A stretch of 64,000 nucleotides of DNA from an uncultured Acidobacteriia bacterium (GCA_903929755.1 CAIYVZ010000207.1:1-64000), one strand, 5' to 3'. Shown: positions 18,154 through 27,277, counted from the first letter of the stretch. The notes: generated from the sequence alone by a model not told the origin. Made by a program: numbers and translations.

Positions 18154-18190
18154 CTCAGTAGCATTTAGCCTAAAAGCATTTAGCCCAGTA
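18147..18190. repeat. 15-bp tandem repeat across the mutase stop codon
   Basis: About three imperfect 15-bp units. The core agcatttagcc occurs at 18160-18170 and 18175-18185, with a weaker copy at 18147. The array begins at the stop codon of the large subunit and ends at the ATG of the small one, so it forms the whole intergenic spacer. Confidence 0.7.
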
Positions 18191-18580
18191 ATGAAACCGC
18201 CAATTCGAGTACTCGTCGCTAAGCCTGGCCTCGATGGTCATGACCGGGGCGCGCGGGTAATCGCGCGGGCACTTCGCGACGCGGGCATGGAAGTCATCTA
18301 TACTGGTTTACGACAGACTCCGGAAATGATTGTGAACGCCGCCCTGCAGGAAGATGTGCGGGTAATCGGTTTATCAATCCTCTCCGGGGCGCACAATGCG
18401 ATCGTACCGAAGGTACTTGAGTTGTTGCGCGAAAAAGAGATGTCAGACGTCAAAGTGGTGGTCGGTGGGATTATCCCGGATGAAGATGCCAGGGAACTGG
18501 AACGGCAAGGTGTCGTTAAAGTTTTTCAGCCAGGGGCTCCGCTCGAATCCATCGTGAAAATAATCGCCGCCTGCGCATAG
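18191..18580 (+). CDS. methylmalonyl-CoA mutase, cobalamin-binding subunit
   Basis: A 129-residue B12-binding domain matching the C-terminal part of methylmalonyl-CoA mutases. The base-off cobalamin motif is [10 protein letters not shown] (DxHxxG), followed by ISILSGAH-like SILSGAH and VVVGGIIP. It is the partner of the gene just upstream, giving a two-gene split enzyme in the style of archaeal and many acidobacterial or Actinobacterial mutases. It is separated by 37 bases of tandem repeat rather than the overlaps typical of this region. Confidence 0.95.
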   Translation: MKPPIRVLVAKPGLDGHDRGARVIARALRDAGMEVIYTGLRQTPEMIVNAALQEDVRVIGLSILSGAHNAIVPKVLELLREKEMSDVKVVVGGIIPDEDARELERQGVVKVFQPGAPLESIVKIIAACA

Positions 18581-18601
18581 CAGAGCGGTTCGGGAGTGTA
18601 A

Positions 18602-20377
18602 ATGCGTCAGCGCCACTACGACAGGCAGGGCGGAGGCGATCGGCCTCAGGAATCAAGAGGCTATGCCAAAGCCGAATCGGAAAAGCATTTGAAAATAGCA
18701 GTCTTTATCGATTTCGACAATATCGAAATCGGAGTGAAGAGTACGCTGCAACGTGAATTTGACGTTTCGGTAGTGCTGGAAGCCATGAAAGAGCGGGGCG
18801 AAATTATCACCAAAATCGCCTACGCCAACTGGGGGCGCCTCGAGAATTCCACGCGGCAGCTTTCCGAATATGCGGTCCAGATGGTCCAGCGCGACCCGTC
18901 GCCCCGGGGCGACAAGAACGGCGCCGACATCAATCTGGCGCTGGATGCCCTGGAAATGGCGTTCACGCACGACCACATCAACGCGTTCGCCATTGTGAGC
19001 GGCGACAGCGATTTCATCGCGCTCGTGAACAAGCTGAAGCAGTACGACAAGACAGTCTTCGTGGTGGGTGGCAAGGCGTTTACCAGCACCATACTGCAGA
19101 AGAATTGCCACGAGTTCATCAGCTACGAATCGATGTTGGATTACTCTCGGCCTTCGCGTCAGCAGCACCAGCGGACGTTCCCGGCCGGCCCGTTCTCCAC
19201 CCCGGTGGCACAGGCTCAGCCCCTGGCAGCACAGGCAGCCGTGGCTGCTGTGGTGGAAGGTGAAGAAGGTACAGCGGCAGGCGACACTCAACCGGACGAT
19301 GTTCAACCGATCATCGTAATGGAAGGCGAAATAATTGCCTCCGCCAGAGCGGCGTCGGCGGTTGCTCCTCCCGTGGTTGCGGCTGAGCCTGCTCCGGTGA
19401 GCGAAAAGCGCGAATATGGCCGTGGTGGCCATCAGGGCGGCGGATACCAGGGCCGTGACCGTGGTGAAGGCCAGCAGGGCGGATACCAGGGCGGCCAGCA
19501 GGGCCGTGACCGTGGTGAAGGCCAGCAGGGCGGATACCAGGGTGGCCAGCAGGGCCGTGACCGTGGTGAAGGCCAGCAGGGTCAGGGGCAGCATGGTGGT
19601 GGCGGTGGTTCGCGCCGTCCGCCAGCTCTCGATCTGCACCAGGCCATGCCGCTCGTGGAACGCGCGTTGCAGGTTCTGGATCGGCGGGAAGTTCGGCCGC
19701 AGCTGGGGTTGTTGAAATCCACCATGCTGCAGCTGGATTCGAGCTTCAATGAACGCGCTTATGGCGCGGGTTCGTTTACGGACTTCATTGAGAAGCTCCG
19801 GAAGGCGGATTTGATTCATGTAACGGGCGGCGAAGGCCGGTACATGATTCAGCGGAAGCGTGGTCTGGCGCCCGAGAAATCAGTGCGGCCGGAAGAAGCC
19901 CTCCCAGGGCTTCGCGATGTGTTGGAAATTCATCGTTTGGAGATGGAAGACGGCGCTTCGGTGGACGATCTGCTGGGTTGGGTAAAGGAAGAAGTGCCGA
20001 CGTTCGACTGGAAGGCCTATGGCTTCCAGGAGTTCACCGAATTCCTGAACTACGCGCAGGACAAGACCGTGGTCCGCATGGATCCCGACGAAGAACGTGG
20101 TCTGATTGTGTTTCTGGGTGCGGAATTCCATCCGCCGGCCTTGCCGGAGCCGGAACCACAGCCGGCCATGGACGATTTCGACGACGACGAGATTGACGAG
20201 CCTCAGCCCTTTGTTGCCGGTCAGCCGACCGCGCACTCGCCTCGTGTAAAAAAGGGCGCGAAGAAGGTTGCCGGACCGGAGATCAACGGAAACGTTGTGC
20301 CTGCGGCGCGCAAGCCTCGCAAAGCAGCTGCTCCGCGCAAGCGGAAGGCTCCGACGCCTCCCGGCCCGATGGTGTAA
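18602..20377 (+). CDS. NYN-domain RNase-like protein with Gly/Gln/Arg repeats and two OST-HTH/LOTUS domains
   Basis: A 591-residue protein. The NYN domain (about 30-185) is PIN-like: VFIDFDNIEIG, NGADINLALDALE and VSGDSDFIALVNKL hold the acidic metal-site residues. A linker follows with three 17-residue units GRDRGEGQQGGYQGGQQ (about 284-335), similar to RGG-type RNA-binding low-complexity tracts. Two winged-helix OST-HTH/LOTUS domains come next (about 350-425 and 430-520), then a Lys/Arg-rich tail (RKPRKAAAPRKRKAP). It very likely cleaves or binds RNA; LOTUS domains bind RNA, often G-rich. The ATG at 18602 has GGGAG eight bases before it. It sits between the mutase genes and a HEAT-repeat gene, with no obvious link to either. 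Confidence 0.88.
   Translation: MRQRHYDRQGGGDRPQESRGYAKAESEKHLKIAVFIDFDNIEIGVKSTLQREFDVSVVLEAMKERGEIITKIAYANWGRLENSTRQLSEYAVQMVQRDPSPRGDKNGADINLALDALEMAFTHDHINAFAIVSGDSDFIALVNKLKQYDKTVFVVGGKAFTSTILQKNCHEFISYESMLDYSRPSRQQHQRTFPAGPFSTPVAQAQPLAAQAAVAAVVEGEEGTAAGDTQPDDVQPIIVMEGEIIASARAASAVAPPVVAAEPAPVSEKREYGRGGHQGGGYQGRDRGEGQQGGYQGGQQGRDRGEGQQGGYQGGQQGRDRGEGQQGQGQHGGGGGSRRPPALDLHQAMPLVERALQVLDRREVRPQLGLLKSTMLQLDSSFNERAYGAGSFTDFIEKLRKADLIHVTGGEGRYMIQRKRGLAPEKSVRPEEALPGLRDVLEIHRLEMEDGASVDDLLGWVKEEVPTFDWKAYGFQEFTEFLNYAQDKTVVRMDPDEERGLIVFLGAEFHPPALPEPEPQPAMDDFDDDEIDEPQPFVAGQPTAHSPRVKKGAKKVAGPEINGNVVPAARKPRKAAAPRKRKAPTPPGPMV
19451..19600. repeat. 51-bp in-frame coding tandem repeat
   Basis: Units start at 19451, 19502 and 19553, an exact 51-bp period, and each begins ggccgtgaccgtggtgaagg. 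Copies are nearly identical at DNA level; the third diverges at its end. The period is a multiple of three, so copy-number change would keep the NYN-LOTUS protein in frame. Confidence 0.92.
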
Positions 20378-20378
20378 A

Positions 20379-21098
20379 GTGTCCTTCGACACTGTCCCCT
20401 TCGACACTGTTGAAGCTATCTGTGATCCGAAACGCTGCCCCGCGCCACAAGCGCTGGAGGCAGCGTTTCGCATTGCGGAGGGTAATCCGGAGTTCGATAC
20501 GGAGCTGGCTGTCCTGTTGACGGCGGAATGCTCGGTGGAGAAGCCAAATTTCGGCCACGTAGAGCGGCTGCTGGAGTTGCTGGCAGCCATTGCTCCGCCA
20601 GCCCGGCTGTATCCCACGCTGCGGGCGGCGTTGGCCCATGATGCCGCCCATGTCCGGCAGAAGGCGGCGTTGCTGCTGAGCCGGAAGGTGGACAACCCGG
20701 AAGTGCTGGCCCAGCTGGCGGCGGATGGGGATCCACGGGTGCGGGCGAATACGGTGCAGGCTTTGTGGGGCCATACGGATGAGGCGTCACGGACAATTCT
20801 TGCGCGGGCGCTGGAGGATTTGCATCATCGTGTGGCCGCGAATGCGGCGTACGGTTTGTTCCTGCTGGATAAGGAAGCGCATGCGGCCAGACTAAAGCGG
20901 TTTGTGAAACATCCTCATCCCCGGTTCCGGCGGGCAGGGGCGTGGATCCTGCGAAAAATTGGGGATCCGGCGGATTTACCGCTGCTGCAGGCCCTGGTGG
21001 AAGACAAGAACGCTGAGGTGCGCGGATCGGCGTACGCGGCGCTTCTGGCTTTGAACCAGACTGCGGCGAGGGTGGCGGAAGGTAAACTGGTAGTTTGA
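20379..21098 (+). CDS. HEAT-repeat protein
   Basis: A 239-residue alpha-helical repeat protein. At least four HEAT/PBS-lyase-like units can be seen, each with the VRxxAAxAL pattern: HVRQKAALLLSRKVDNPEV, RVRANTVQALWGHTDE, HRVAANAAYGLFLLDKE and EVRGSAYAALLALNQ. The GTG at 20379, one base after the NYN stop, is the best start, but a TTG or ATG within the preceding gene cannot be excluded. It is a likely scaffold with no catalytic residue visible. A 12-bp direct repeat (ccttcgacactg) lies in its first codons. Its stop overlaps the dus start (TTGA). Confidence 0.75.
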   Translation: MSFDTVPFDTVEAICDPKRCPAPQALEAAFRIAEGNPEFDTELAVLLTAECSVEKPNFGHVERLLELLAAIAPPARLYPTLRAALAHDAAHVRQKAALLLSRKVDNPEVLAQLAADGDPRVRANTVQALWGHTDEASRTILARALEDLHHRVAANAAYGLFLLDKEAHAARLKRFVKHPHPRFRRAGAWILRKIGDPADLPLLQALVEDKNAEVRGSAYAALLALNQTAARVAEGKLVV

Positions 21099-22111
21099 AC
21101 TTCCCTCGTGAATTCCAGATTGGCTCCATTAAGATTGCTCCTGCGACGGTGCTGGCACCTATGGCGGGGGTTACGGACACCGTTTTTCGTCGTTTCATCC
21201 GCAACTTGAGTGGCTGTGGGCTGATAATGACCGAGTTCACGAGTTCACACGGTGTGAGTGCGCAGATGCGGCATGCGGCGTCGAAGAAACCGAACCGAAC
21301 GGTGGCGCGGTATCTGGGCTTCGATCCTTCGGAGCACCCGATTTCGGCACAGTTGTTCGGCGCGGATCCGGAGATTATGGCGGATGCGGCGCGGGTTTGT
21401 CAGGATCTGGGCTTCGATATTCTGGACATCAATTTCGGGTGTCCGGTGAACAAAGTAGTGAAGTGCAATGGCGGGTCGGGGCTCCTGCGGGATCTGCCGC
21501 TGGTAGCGGACATTCTCACCACGGTGCGCAAGGCGATTACGATTCCCTTTACCTGCAAGTTCCGGGCGGGCTGGAGCGACGAGGAACTGGTGATGGTGGA
21601 GATGGCCCGGATGGCAGAGGATTGCGGTCTGCAGGCGATTGCCCTGCATCCGCGGACCCGCGAGCAAGGGTACGGCGGGAAAGCGGACTGGACCCGCATT
21701 GCGGCGGTCAAGGCGGCCGTGAAGATTCCGGTGATCGGGAACGGTGATATTCTGACGCCCGAGGATGCGGTCCGGATGGTGAAGGAGACCGGCTGCGACG
21801 CGGTGATGGTGGGCCGAACGGCGGCGTCGAATCCGTGGATCTTCCGGCAACTGGCGCAGTATCTGGAGACGGGTACGTACGAGGAGCCGACGCACCAGGA
21901 CCGGTACGACATGATGCGCCTGTACTACAACATGCTGATTGACCGGCTGGAAGACGATGCGCTGGGCAAGATGAAGCAGTTTGCCACCTATTTCACACAT
22001 GGAATTCGGGGCGGTGCGGCCCTGCGGGTGTCGATTTATCATTCGAAGGAACCACGGGAGATTCTGGAACTGGTGGACGCGTTCTTCGCAGACGAAGTGG
22101 CTGCTGCGTAG
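21095..22111 (+). CDS. tRNA-dihydrouridine synthase (DusB-like)
   Basis: FMN enzyme that reduces uridine to dihydrouridine in tRNA. The 338 residues show PATVLAPMAGVTDTVFRR, the catalytic-Cys block INFGCPVNKVVK followed by GGSGLLRD, the HPRTREQGYGGKADW phosphate-binding region, and VMVGRTAASNPWIF near the C-terminus. The order matches the DusB (NifR3) group. It starts at TTG 21095 in a TTGA overlap with the HEAT gene; the family N-terminus (IGSIKIAPATVLAPMAG) begins soon after, which supports this start. The DinB gene follows at once. Confidence 0.95.
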   Translation: MNFPREFQIGSIKIAPATVLAPMAGVTDTVFRRFIRNLSGCGLIMTEFTSSHGVSAQMRHAASKKPNRTVARYLGFDPSEHPISAQLFGADPEIMADAARVCQDLGFDILDINFGCPVNKVVKCNGGSGLLRDLPLVADILTTVRKAITIPFTCKFRAGWSDEELVMVEMARMAEDCGLQAIALHPRTREQGYGGKADWTRIAAVKAAVKIPVIGNGDILTPEDAVRMVKETGCDAVMVGRTAASNPWIFRQLAQYLETGTYEEPTHQDRYDMMRLYYNMLIDRLEDDALGKMKQFATYFTHGIRGGAALRVSIYHSKEPREILELVDAFFADEVAAA

Positions 22112-22114
22112 TTG

Positions 22115-22636
22115 ATGGTCCCCGTCTTCCTGGATGAATCCTTGGCTTTGCTGAGCCGCACGCCTGCGGTGCTGGAGGCGTTGCTGCGGGACTTGCCGGA
22201 GGCCTGGGTGAGTGCGACGGAAGGGCCGGATACCTGGAGCCCTTACGATGTGGTGGGGCATTTGATTCATGCGGAGAAGGCGGACTGGATGGAGCGCTTG
22301 GCAATCATCCTGGAGCATGGTCCGGAGAAGCCGTTTGCCGCGTTTGACCGGGAAGCACAGTTTCAGCAGGCGCGGTTGCCTTTGGGGACTTTACTGGATG
22401 AGTTTCGGGCACTGCGGGCAGGGAATCTGGCGCAGTTGCGGGAGCTGAGACTGACCGATGCGCAGTTGGCGTTACAGGGGACGCATCCGGCGTTTGGTCT
22501 GGTGACGGCGCGGCAGTTACTGGCGACGTGGACGGCTCACGATATGGCTCATTTGCTGCAAATCAGCCGGGTGATGGCCAAGAGGTACAAGCACGAGGTC
22601 GGGCCGTGGGCCGCGTATCTGTCGGTGATGAAATAG
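22115..22636 (+). CDS. DinB-family metalloprotein
   Basis: A 173-residue four-helix-bundle protein of the DinB/DfrA family. The three metal-binding His are visible in VGHLIHAEK and in TAHDMAHLLQ, and the helical N-terminus (LDESLALLSRTPAVLEALL) is typical. These proteins include thiol transferases, but most have no known substrate. The ATG at 22115 follows the dus stop by three bases; a TTG directly before it (22112) is an equal alternative. The stop codon is part of a 14-bp tandem repeat. Confidence 0.88.
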   Translation: MVPVFLDESLALLSRTPAVLEALLRDLPEAWVSATEGPDTWSPYDVVGHLIHAEKADWMERLAIILEHGPEKPFAAFDREAQFQQARLPLGTLLDEFRALRAGNLAQLRELRLTDAQLALQGTHPAFGLVTARQLLATWTAHDMAHLLQISRVMAKRYKHEVGPWAAYLSVMK

Positions 22637-22669
22637 CGGTAATGAAATAGCGGTAATGAAATAGCGGTG
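22628..22669. repeat. 14-bp tandem repeat beginning in the DinB stop
   Basis: Three units atgaaatagcggta start at 22628, 22642 and 22656; the third ends in g. The first carries the last codons and stop of the DinB gene, so each unit repeats an ATG-Lys-stop in a shifted frame. The 14-bp period is not a multiple of three. Confidence 0.85.
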
Positions 22670-22707
22670 ATTCAGTGGCCGAAGTCACGAATTGTGTAAG
22701 TCCCCCG

Positions 22708-25606
22708 TTAGTTTCCGAGCAGATCTTTCAGCGTATAGATCTTACCGTTGGCGATCACTTGCCGGACTCGCAACGCGTTCGCTAAATCTTCGAGCGGGTT
22801 GCCTTCCACCAGGATTATGTCGGCGAGTTTTCCAGGCTCTATTGTGCCGGCGTCGAGGCCCAGGGCTTCGGCGGGCGTCACGGTGGCGGCTTTCAGCGCC
22901 TCATACGGCGACATGCCGGCCAGGCTGTAGGACGCCAGTTCTCCGTGGAGATTGAAGGCGTTCGGGGTGTCGGTTCCGGCTACGATTCTTGCACCCGCCT
23001 TCCGCGCGTCGAGCACCATTTTTCCTGCTCCGCTTGTACCGGGCGCTCCACGCCCTCCGCCACGTCCCCCGGGGCTTTGTAGCTGGGCTCGGACCCAGGC
23101 GGGGTAAAGGTTGAAGCGCGGGTCGTTGGGCAGCGCCGGGTTGGTAGCGATAAGCTTTTGTACCCCCGCGCCGATGATCATGGGGCAGAGGATGCTGTTG
23201 GACTCGCCCAGGATCTGAATCACGTCCTCATAGCTGCGTTGCTGGGGGCCAATTTTGGGTGAGTAGCCGCGGCGGCTGGTGGCTCCGGTGTGTTCGATAC
23301 TATCGACTCCGACGAGGGCGGCGGGGTAGAGTTCGTGGCTGGCCACGGGGATGCCGATGCCGTGCGCGAATTCCACGGCGCGCTTCTGCTGGATGTCGGG
23401 GAGGCGGACGTAGCTCTTTACGAGGTCGTGCTGCAGGCTGCGGGTGCGCTCCAGCTCCATTTCGAGGTGGCGGGGCGTGGAGATGGCGACGGCACCCTTG
23501 TAGTAGGTGCGTTCCCAGTCCAGCATGTAGCCTGAGGCGAAGACGCGGGGGCCGGGCCGGATGCCCGCTTCGTTGGCTTCCCGGTCCTCTGCGGCCTCGT
23601 AGGGGCCTCCGCCGGGGCTGCGGAGGGTAGTCACACCGAAGGCCAGAGCGGCGCGGCGGCCCGCGGCTCCCTGGTCCTTTTGCAGGTGGGTGTGGTACTC
23701 GATGAGGCCCGGCATGGCGGTCAGATTGGTGGCGTCGATGAGTGTGCCGGTTTTATGCAGAGCAGCGCTGTGGGGCGCCACTGTGCGGATTCGGTTGCCT
23801 TCCATGACAACGTCCATGCCGGCGCGGGCGGTGGGGGCTTTGCCATCGACGAGTTGGCCCGCGTGGAGGATCGTTCGGCCCTTGGGGATGGCGGGCGTAT
23901 ATTTCAGATTGACGGGGATGTCGCGAGGGGCGGCGGTGTTGAGGCTGAGCAGGCGGATCTTGTCGTTCGCCTGGTAGAGGATTTGTTGGGAGTCGGCGGA
24001 CCAGGCGGGATCGTGAGCGATTTCGGTGGTCAGGTGGCGAATGGGACCTTGCGGTTCTCCGGTGGGGGAGACGGGCCAGACGGCCAGCGTGCCCTCGTAG
24101 ATGGCGGCCATTTGGGTTCCGTCGGGGGACCAGGCCGGGCCACAGCCGAGGCGGGAATCGAGGGAGAGGTTCGGGGCAGGGGTATACCAGTGTTCGTTGT
24201 TGGCGGGGCCGTCGCTATCGACGACGAGGATCTGGTTGGTGCCTTCGCGGAAGCTTTTGGAGTTGGCGGACAGGGCGGCGAGGGCGATGTGTTTGCCATC
24301 GGGCGACCAGGTGGGGGCACCGGGCGCGAAGATCGTGTCGTGGAGTTTGGTGGTTTTGCCCGAGGCGAGGTCGAGGATGTCCAGGCTGGCGGCTCCCCAC
24401 ATTTCGTTGACGTTGAGGAAGGCGATGCGGGCACCGTCGGGGGACCAGGCGGGGGCCAACGGTTGCGTGGTCAGGTTGGTGAGCTTTCGGTCCTGATTGG
24501 TTGCAACGTCGCGGAGCCAGAGTTGGAGAAGACCTCCGTTCTTGTCGGACGCGTAGACCAGGTGTTTGCCGTCGGGGGACCACGCGGGGTCGGTGTCGTA
24601 GGCGGCGTCTTTGGTTAAGTTCCTCGGCGCGCCTCCGAGAGGCATGAGGTAGATATCTCCCAGGGCGTGGAACGCGAGCGTTTTGCCGTCGGGCGAGAGT
24701 GTGGGGGTGGACGATGCCGAGGGCCTGACGCGGGGCTATGGAGTCGGTGTCGCGGAGGCGTTGTTTGTACCGTGTGTTGTTGACGGCCAGGGTGGCGGTG
24801 AAGTCTATGGTTTGGGCTTCCGGGGCGGTTGTGCTGCGGCGGCGAATGTGGCCGTCGGCGGTGTAGAAGAATTCGGTGGGGGAGACCCAGGAGACGCGGA
24901 ACGGCGCGGCGTTTTCGTCAGCGGTGAGGGGCTTGTTGTTGAGGTCCTGATGGCTGACGGTGTGATACACGATTTGGCCGGACGGGCCCCAGGCGAGTGC
25001 GGTTATTGCGGTGGGTGCGGTGTGGAGTGCGCGTTCACTTGCGGTTTTGAGGGTGGTCGCCCAGATGGCCCGGCCATTCTCGCGGGTTGAGGTGTAAGCG
25101 ATTTCTTCGTCGCTGGGCGAGAAGGCGGGCATGCGGTTTTCGTTGGCTCCGCGGGTGATTTGGTGGAGGGTTCCGCTGGCGAGGTCGAGGGTCCAGATGT
25201 TGTAGCTGCCGCTGCGGTCTGAGGCGAAGGCGAGTTGTTTGCCGTCGTGTGACCAGGCTGGCTCGCGGTCGTCGTAAGGTCCCCACGTGAGGCGGCGTTC
25301 GTTCGTGCCATCGCGCCGGATGGTCCAGATTGCATAGTGACCCTCGCGGAAGGCGAAGTATGCCAGGGTTTGGGAGTTGGGGGAGAAGGCGGGCTGGCGT
25401 GCATCGTCGTAGAGCCCGGTGATGCGGTGGGCGGGGCCGCCGGATGCGGGCAGAGTCCAGAGGGAGCCCTGGAGGTCGGTGGCAAGCAGGCTGCCGTCCG
25501 GTGCGGCGGTGACGGACATGGACGTGCCTTCGTGGACGGTGATGTCGAGGGCGGGGCTCGCGAAAAGTACGGCGGTTCCGAGGAACAAAAAAATCTTTAG
25601 TCGCAT
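22708..25606 (-). pseudogene. exported TolB-propeller amidohydrolase with a one-base frameshift
   Basis: Read as one gene it gives about 965 residues. It has a signal peptide (IFLFLGTAVLFASPA), then many WD40/PD40 units of the TolB type (PAWSHDGKQLAFASDRSG, PAFSPSDEEIAYTSTREN, PAWSPDGKHLVYASDKNGG), then an amidohydrolase with the HxH metal motif in LIEYHTHLQKD, His in ASHELYP and Asp in VAGTDTPNAFNL. The frame breaks at a run of five G (24703-24707, + strand). With four G the text joins smoothly as GIVHPTLSPDGKTL. Both halves keep good coding quality, so this is either a very recent mutation or a sequence error. Homologues are peptidase- or prolidase-like hydrolases in acidobacteria. Its start is only 27 bases from the divergent TIM-barrel gene. 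Confidence 0.85.
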
Positions 25607-25633
25607 GTCTGGTTTGCAATATATTATGTGCCT

Positions 25634-26506
25634 ATGCGGCGACGAGAATTTTTGGCAACTGCGGCGATGGCCGGCTCGGCTTTGGCTTTGGATGACGATG
25701 CGAAGCTGAAGCGCGTTGGGGTGATGTCGGGCTGCTTCGGCAATCTGATGACCGAGATGCGCGACTGGAGTAAGCTTTCTCCTGGTCAAGCGGGTGTCGC
25801 GAAAGAGCTGGACATCATGGATTATCCCGACATGCTGGCGGACCGCTATCGCATCCATAACGTGGAGGTCCAGCAGATCCATTTCCTGTCCATGGAACCT
25901 TCGTACTTTAAGAAGTTTTTGGGGCGCGTGAAGAAGGCTAAGTCGCGGATGATTGATATGCCGCTCGAGTTAGACGAGAAGGGTTATGCCGGCGTGTTGA
26001 GCCCCTGTTCCCCGGACAAGGCGGTACGCGCGAAAGCGATTGCGCTCACCAAGCAATGGATTGACCGCGCGGCGATGCTGGAGTGCCCGAGCGTGATGGT
26101 GAATCAGGGCACGGCTCCCCTGGAAGATACCGCGGCTGCCATCGAGGGGCTGAAGGAGCTGAGCGCTTACGGGAAGGCGAAGAAGGTCGCGGTGATCATG
26201 GAGAATCGCGGGCGGACTCCTCCGGAGACTTTGGAGAAAGTGATGCGGGCTTCCGGGACGCTGGCGAATCCGGATATCGGGAATTTCCCGGACGAGGAAA
26301 CCCGGGCGCGCGGTTTGCGGTTACTCTATCCGTTATCGGTAACGGTTAGTCATGTGAAGATCAATCCGGCGCGGTTTGATTTTGGGAATGCGATTCGGAT
26401 CTCGAAGGAGATGGGCTTTAAGGGCGTTTATTCGCTCGAGACGGGCGGCCCGGATCCTCATGCGGCGGTGCGGAGTTTGCTGGATGAACTGTTGAAGAAT
26501 ATGTAG
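25634..26506 (+). CDS. Tat-exported xylose isomerase-like TIM-barrel protein
   Basis: A 290-residue sugar phosphate isomerase/epimerase-like protein. The N-terminus MRRREFLATAAMAGSALAL is a classic twin-arginine signal. The barrel carries EVQQIHFLSMEP, VAVIMENRGRTP (metal-site Glu) and GVYSLETGGPDP. Such proteins are abundant in Solibacter-like genomes, and their substrates are mostly unknown. An in-frame GTG two codons upstream is the alternative start. It diverges from the amidohydrolase gene with 27 bases between the two starts, so at least one promoter must lie inside the opposite gene's 5' end. Confidence 0.85.
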   Translation: MRRREFLATAAMAGSALALDDDAKLKRVGVMSGCFGNLMTEMRDWSKLSPGQAGVAKELDIMDYPDMLADRYRIHNVEVQQIHFLSMEPSYFKKFLGRVKKAKSRMIDMPLELDEKGYAGVLSPCSPDKAVRAKAIALTKQWIDRAAMLECPSVMVNQGTAPLEDTAAAIEGLKELSAYGKAKKVAVIMENRGRTPPETLEKVMRASGTLANPDIGNFPDEETRARGLRLLYPLSVTVSHVKINPARFDFGNAIRISKEMGFKGVYSLETGGPDPHAAVRSLLDELLKNM

Positions 26507-26532
26507 TGCTCCGGGCGGAGGTTCACCCTGGC

Positions 26533-26572
26533 TTGACAAAGAAGCGCAAGAATGCAATCGTTAATCGACGAT
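26533..26572 (+). promoter_or_regulatory. ars operon promoter and possible ArsR operator
   Basis: A consensus -35 TTGACA lies at 26533-26538. A 5-bp inverted repeat ATCGT(6)ACGAT at 26557-26572 sits just before the arsR ATG, where the -10 and start site should be, as in other ArsR operators. The -10 itself is poor (AATCGT at 17-base spacing). Assignment as operator is by position and symmetry only. Confidence 0.45.
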
Positions 26573-26577
26573 AGGCT

Positions 26578-26901
26578 ATGGACTGCGAACCCACCTGCTG
26601 CCCCCCCGAACCCGACCCCGAGCCGCTAACCGCCCTCGAAGGTCCCGAAGCCGATGAACAACTCGGGCGTCTCGCCAAAGCCATCGGCCACCCCGCTCGG
26701 GTGCGCATCCTCCGGCTCCTTTCCCGCAAGGAAGCTCGCGTCTGCAGCCAGATCGTCGATGAACTCCCGCTGGCCCAATCCACCGTCTCCGAACACCTTC
26801 GAATCCTGAAGGAAGCTGGTCTCGTCCGCAGTTCCGAAGCCGGGTACTGCCTCAATTTTGACGGCCTCGGCCGCCTGAAAGCCCTAATCGCGATTATCTA
26901 G
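26578..26901 (+). CDS. arsR: ArsR-family arsenic-responsive repressor
   Basis: A 107-residue winged-helix repressor (AIGHPARVRILRLLSR, then recognition region ELPLAQSTVSEHLRILKEAGLV). The common ELCVCDL arsenite site is absent. Instead Cys3, Cys7 and Cys8 at the N-terminus and Cys56 in ARVCSQI could form the site, which resembles the Corynebacterium glutamicum ArsR arrangement of two adjacent N-terminal Cys plus one distant Cys. Arsenite binding would release the operator and induce the five-gene operon. It is the first gene, 22 bases before arsD. Confidence 0.9.
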   Translation: MDCEPTCCPPEPDPEPLTALEGPEADEQLGRLAKAIGHPARVRILRLLSRKEARVCSQIVDELPLAQSTVSEHLRILKEAGLVRSSEAGYCLNFDGLGRLKALIAII

Positions 26902-26923
26902 GATTCACATACAGGAGCCACAA

Positions 26924-27277
26924 ATGCACAAACTCGAAGTCTTCGATCCCCCCCAATGCTGCTCCACCGGAGTCTGCGGCCCCACCCTCGACCCCAAACT
27001 CGTCACCTTCGCCTCCGACCTCCACTGGCTTGCCAACCAAAGCGTCGCCGTCGAGCGCTTCAACCTCTCCCAACAGCCCATGGCATTTACCAGCAACCCT
27101 GCCGTGAAAGGAGCCCTCGCCATCTCCGGTACCGCCTGCCTGCCCCTCATCCTCCTCAATGGAGCCATTGTCAGCCGAGGCCAGTACCCCACCCGCCGCG
27201 AGCTCGCCAACATCGTCGGCGTCGACGCCACCATCCCCAACGCCCCCACCGGTTTCAAATTGCCGGTGTTGCAATGA
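26924..27277 (+). CDS. arsD: ArsD arsenite metallochaperone
   Basis: A 117-residue ArsD with the family start LEVFDPPQCCSTGVCGP. Cys12, Cys13 and Cys18 form the arsenite site used to hand As(III) to ArsA. Later blocks VERFNLSQQPMAF, LPLILLNGAIVSRGQYP and RRELANIVG match. The C-terminal vicinal Cys pairs of the E. coli plasmid protein are absent, as in many shorter ArsD proteins in which only the first three Cys matter. AGGAG lies before the ATG. The stop overlaps the arsA start (ATGA). Confidence 0.96.
   Translation: MHKLEVFDPPQCCSTGVCGPTLDPKLVTFASDLHWLANQSVAVERFNLSQQPMAFTSNPAVKGALAISGTACLPLILLNGAIVSRGQYPTRRELANIVGVDATIPNAPTGFKLPVLQ

Noticed and set aside
18653-19819. 388-codon minus-strand frame opposite the NYN gene
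   Set aside because: Repetitive shadow of the 51-bp repeat.
23680-24618. Plus-strand frame of 312 codons inside the amidohydrolase gene
   Set aside because: Shadow of the propeller repeats on the minus strand; repetitive GGG/VGG product.
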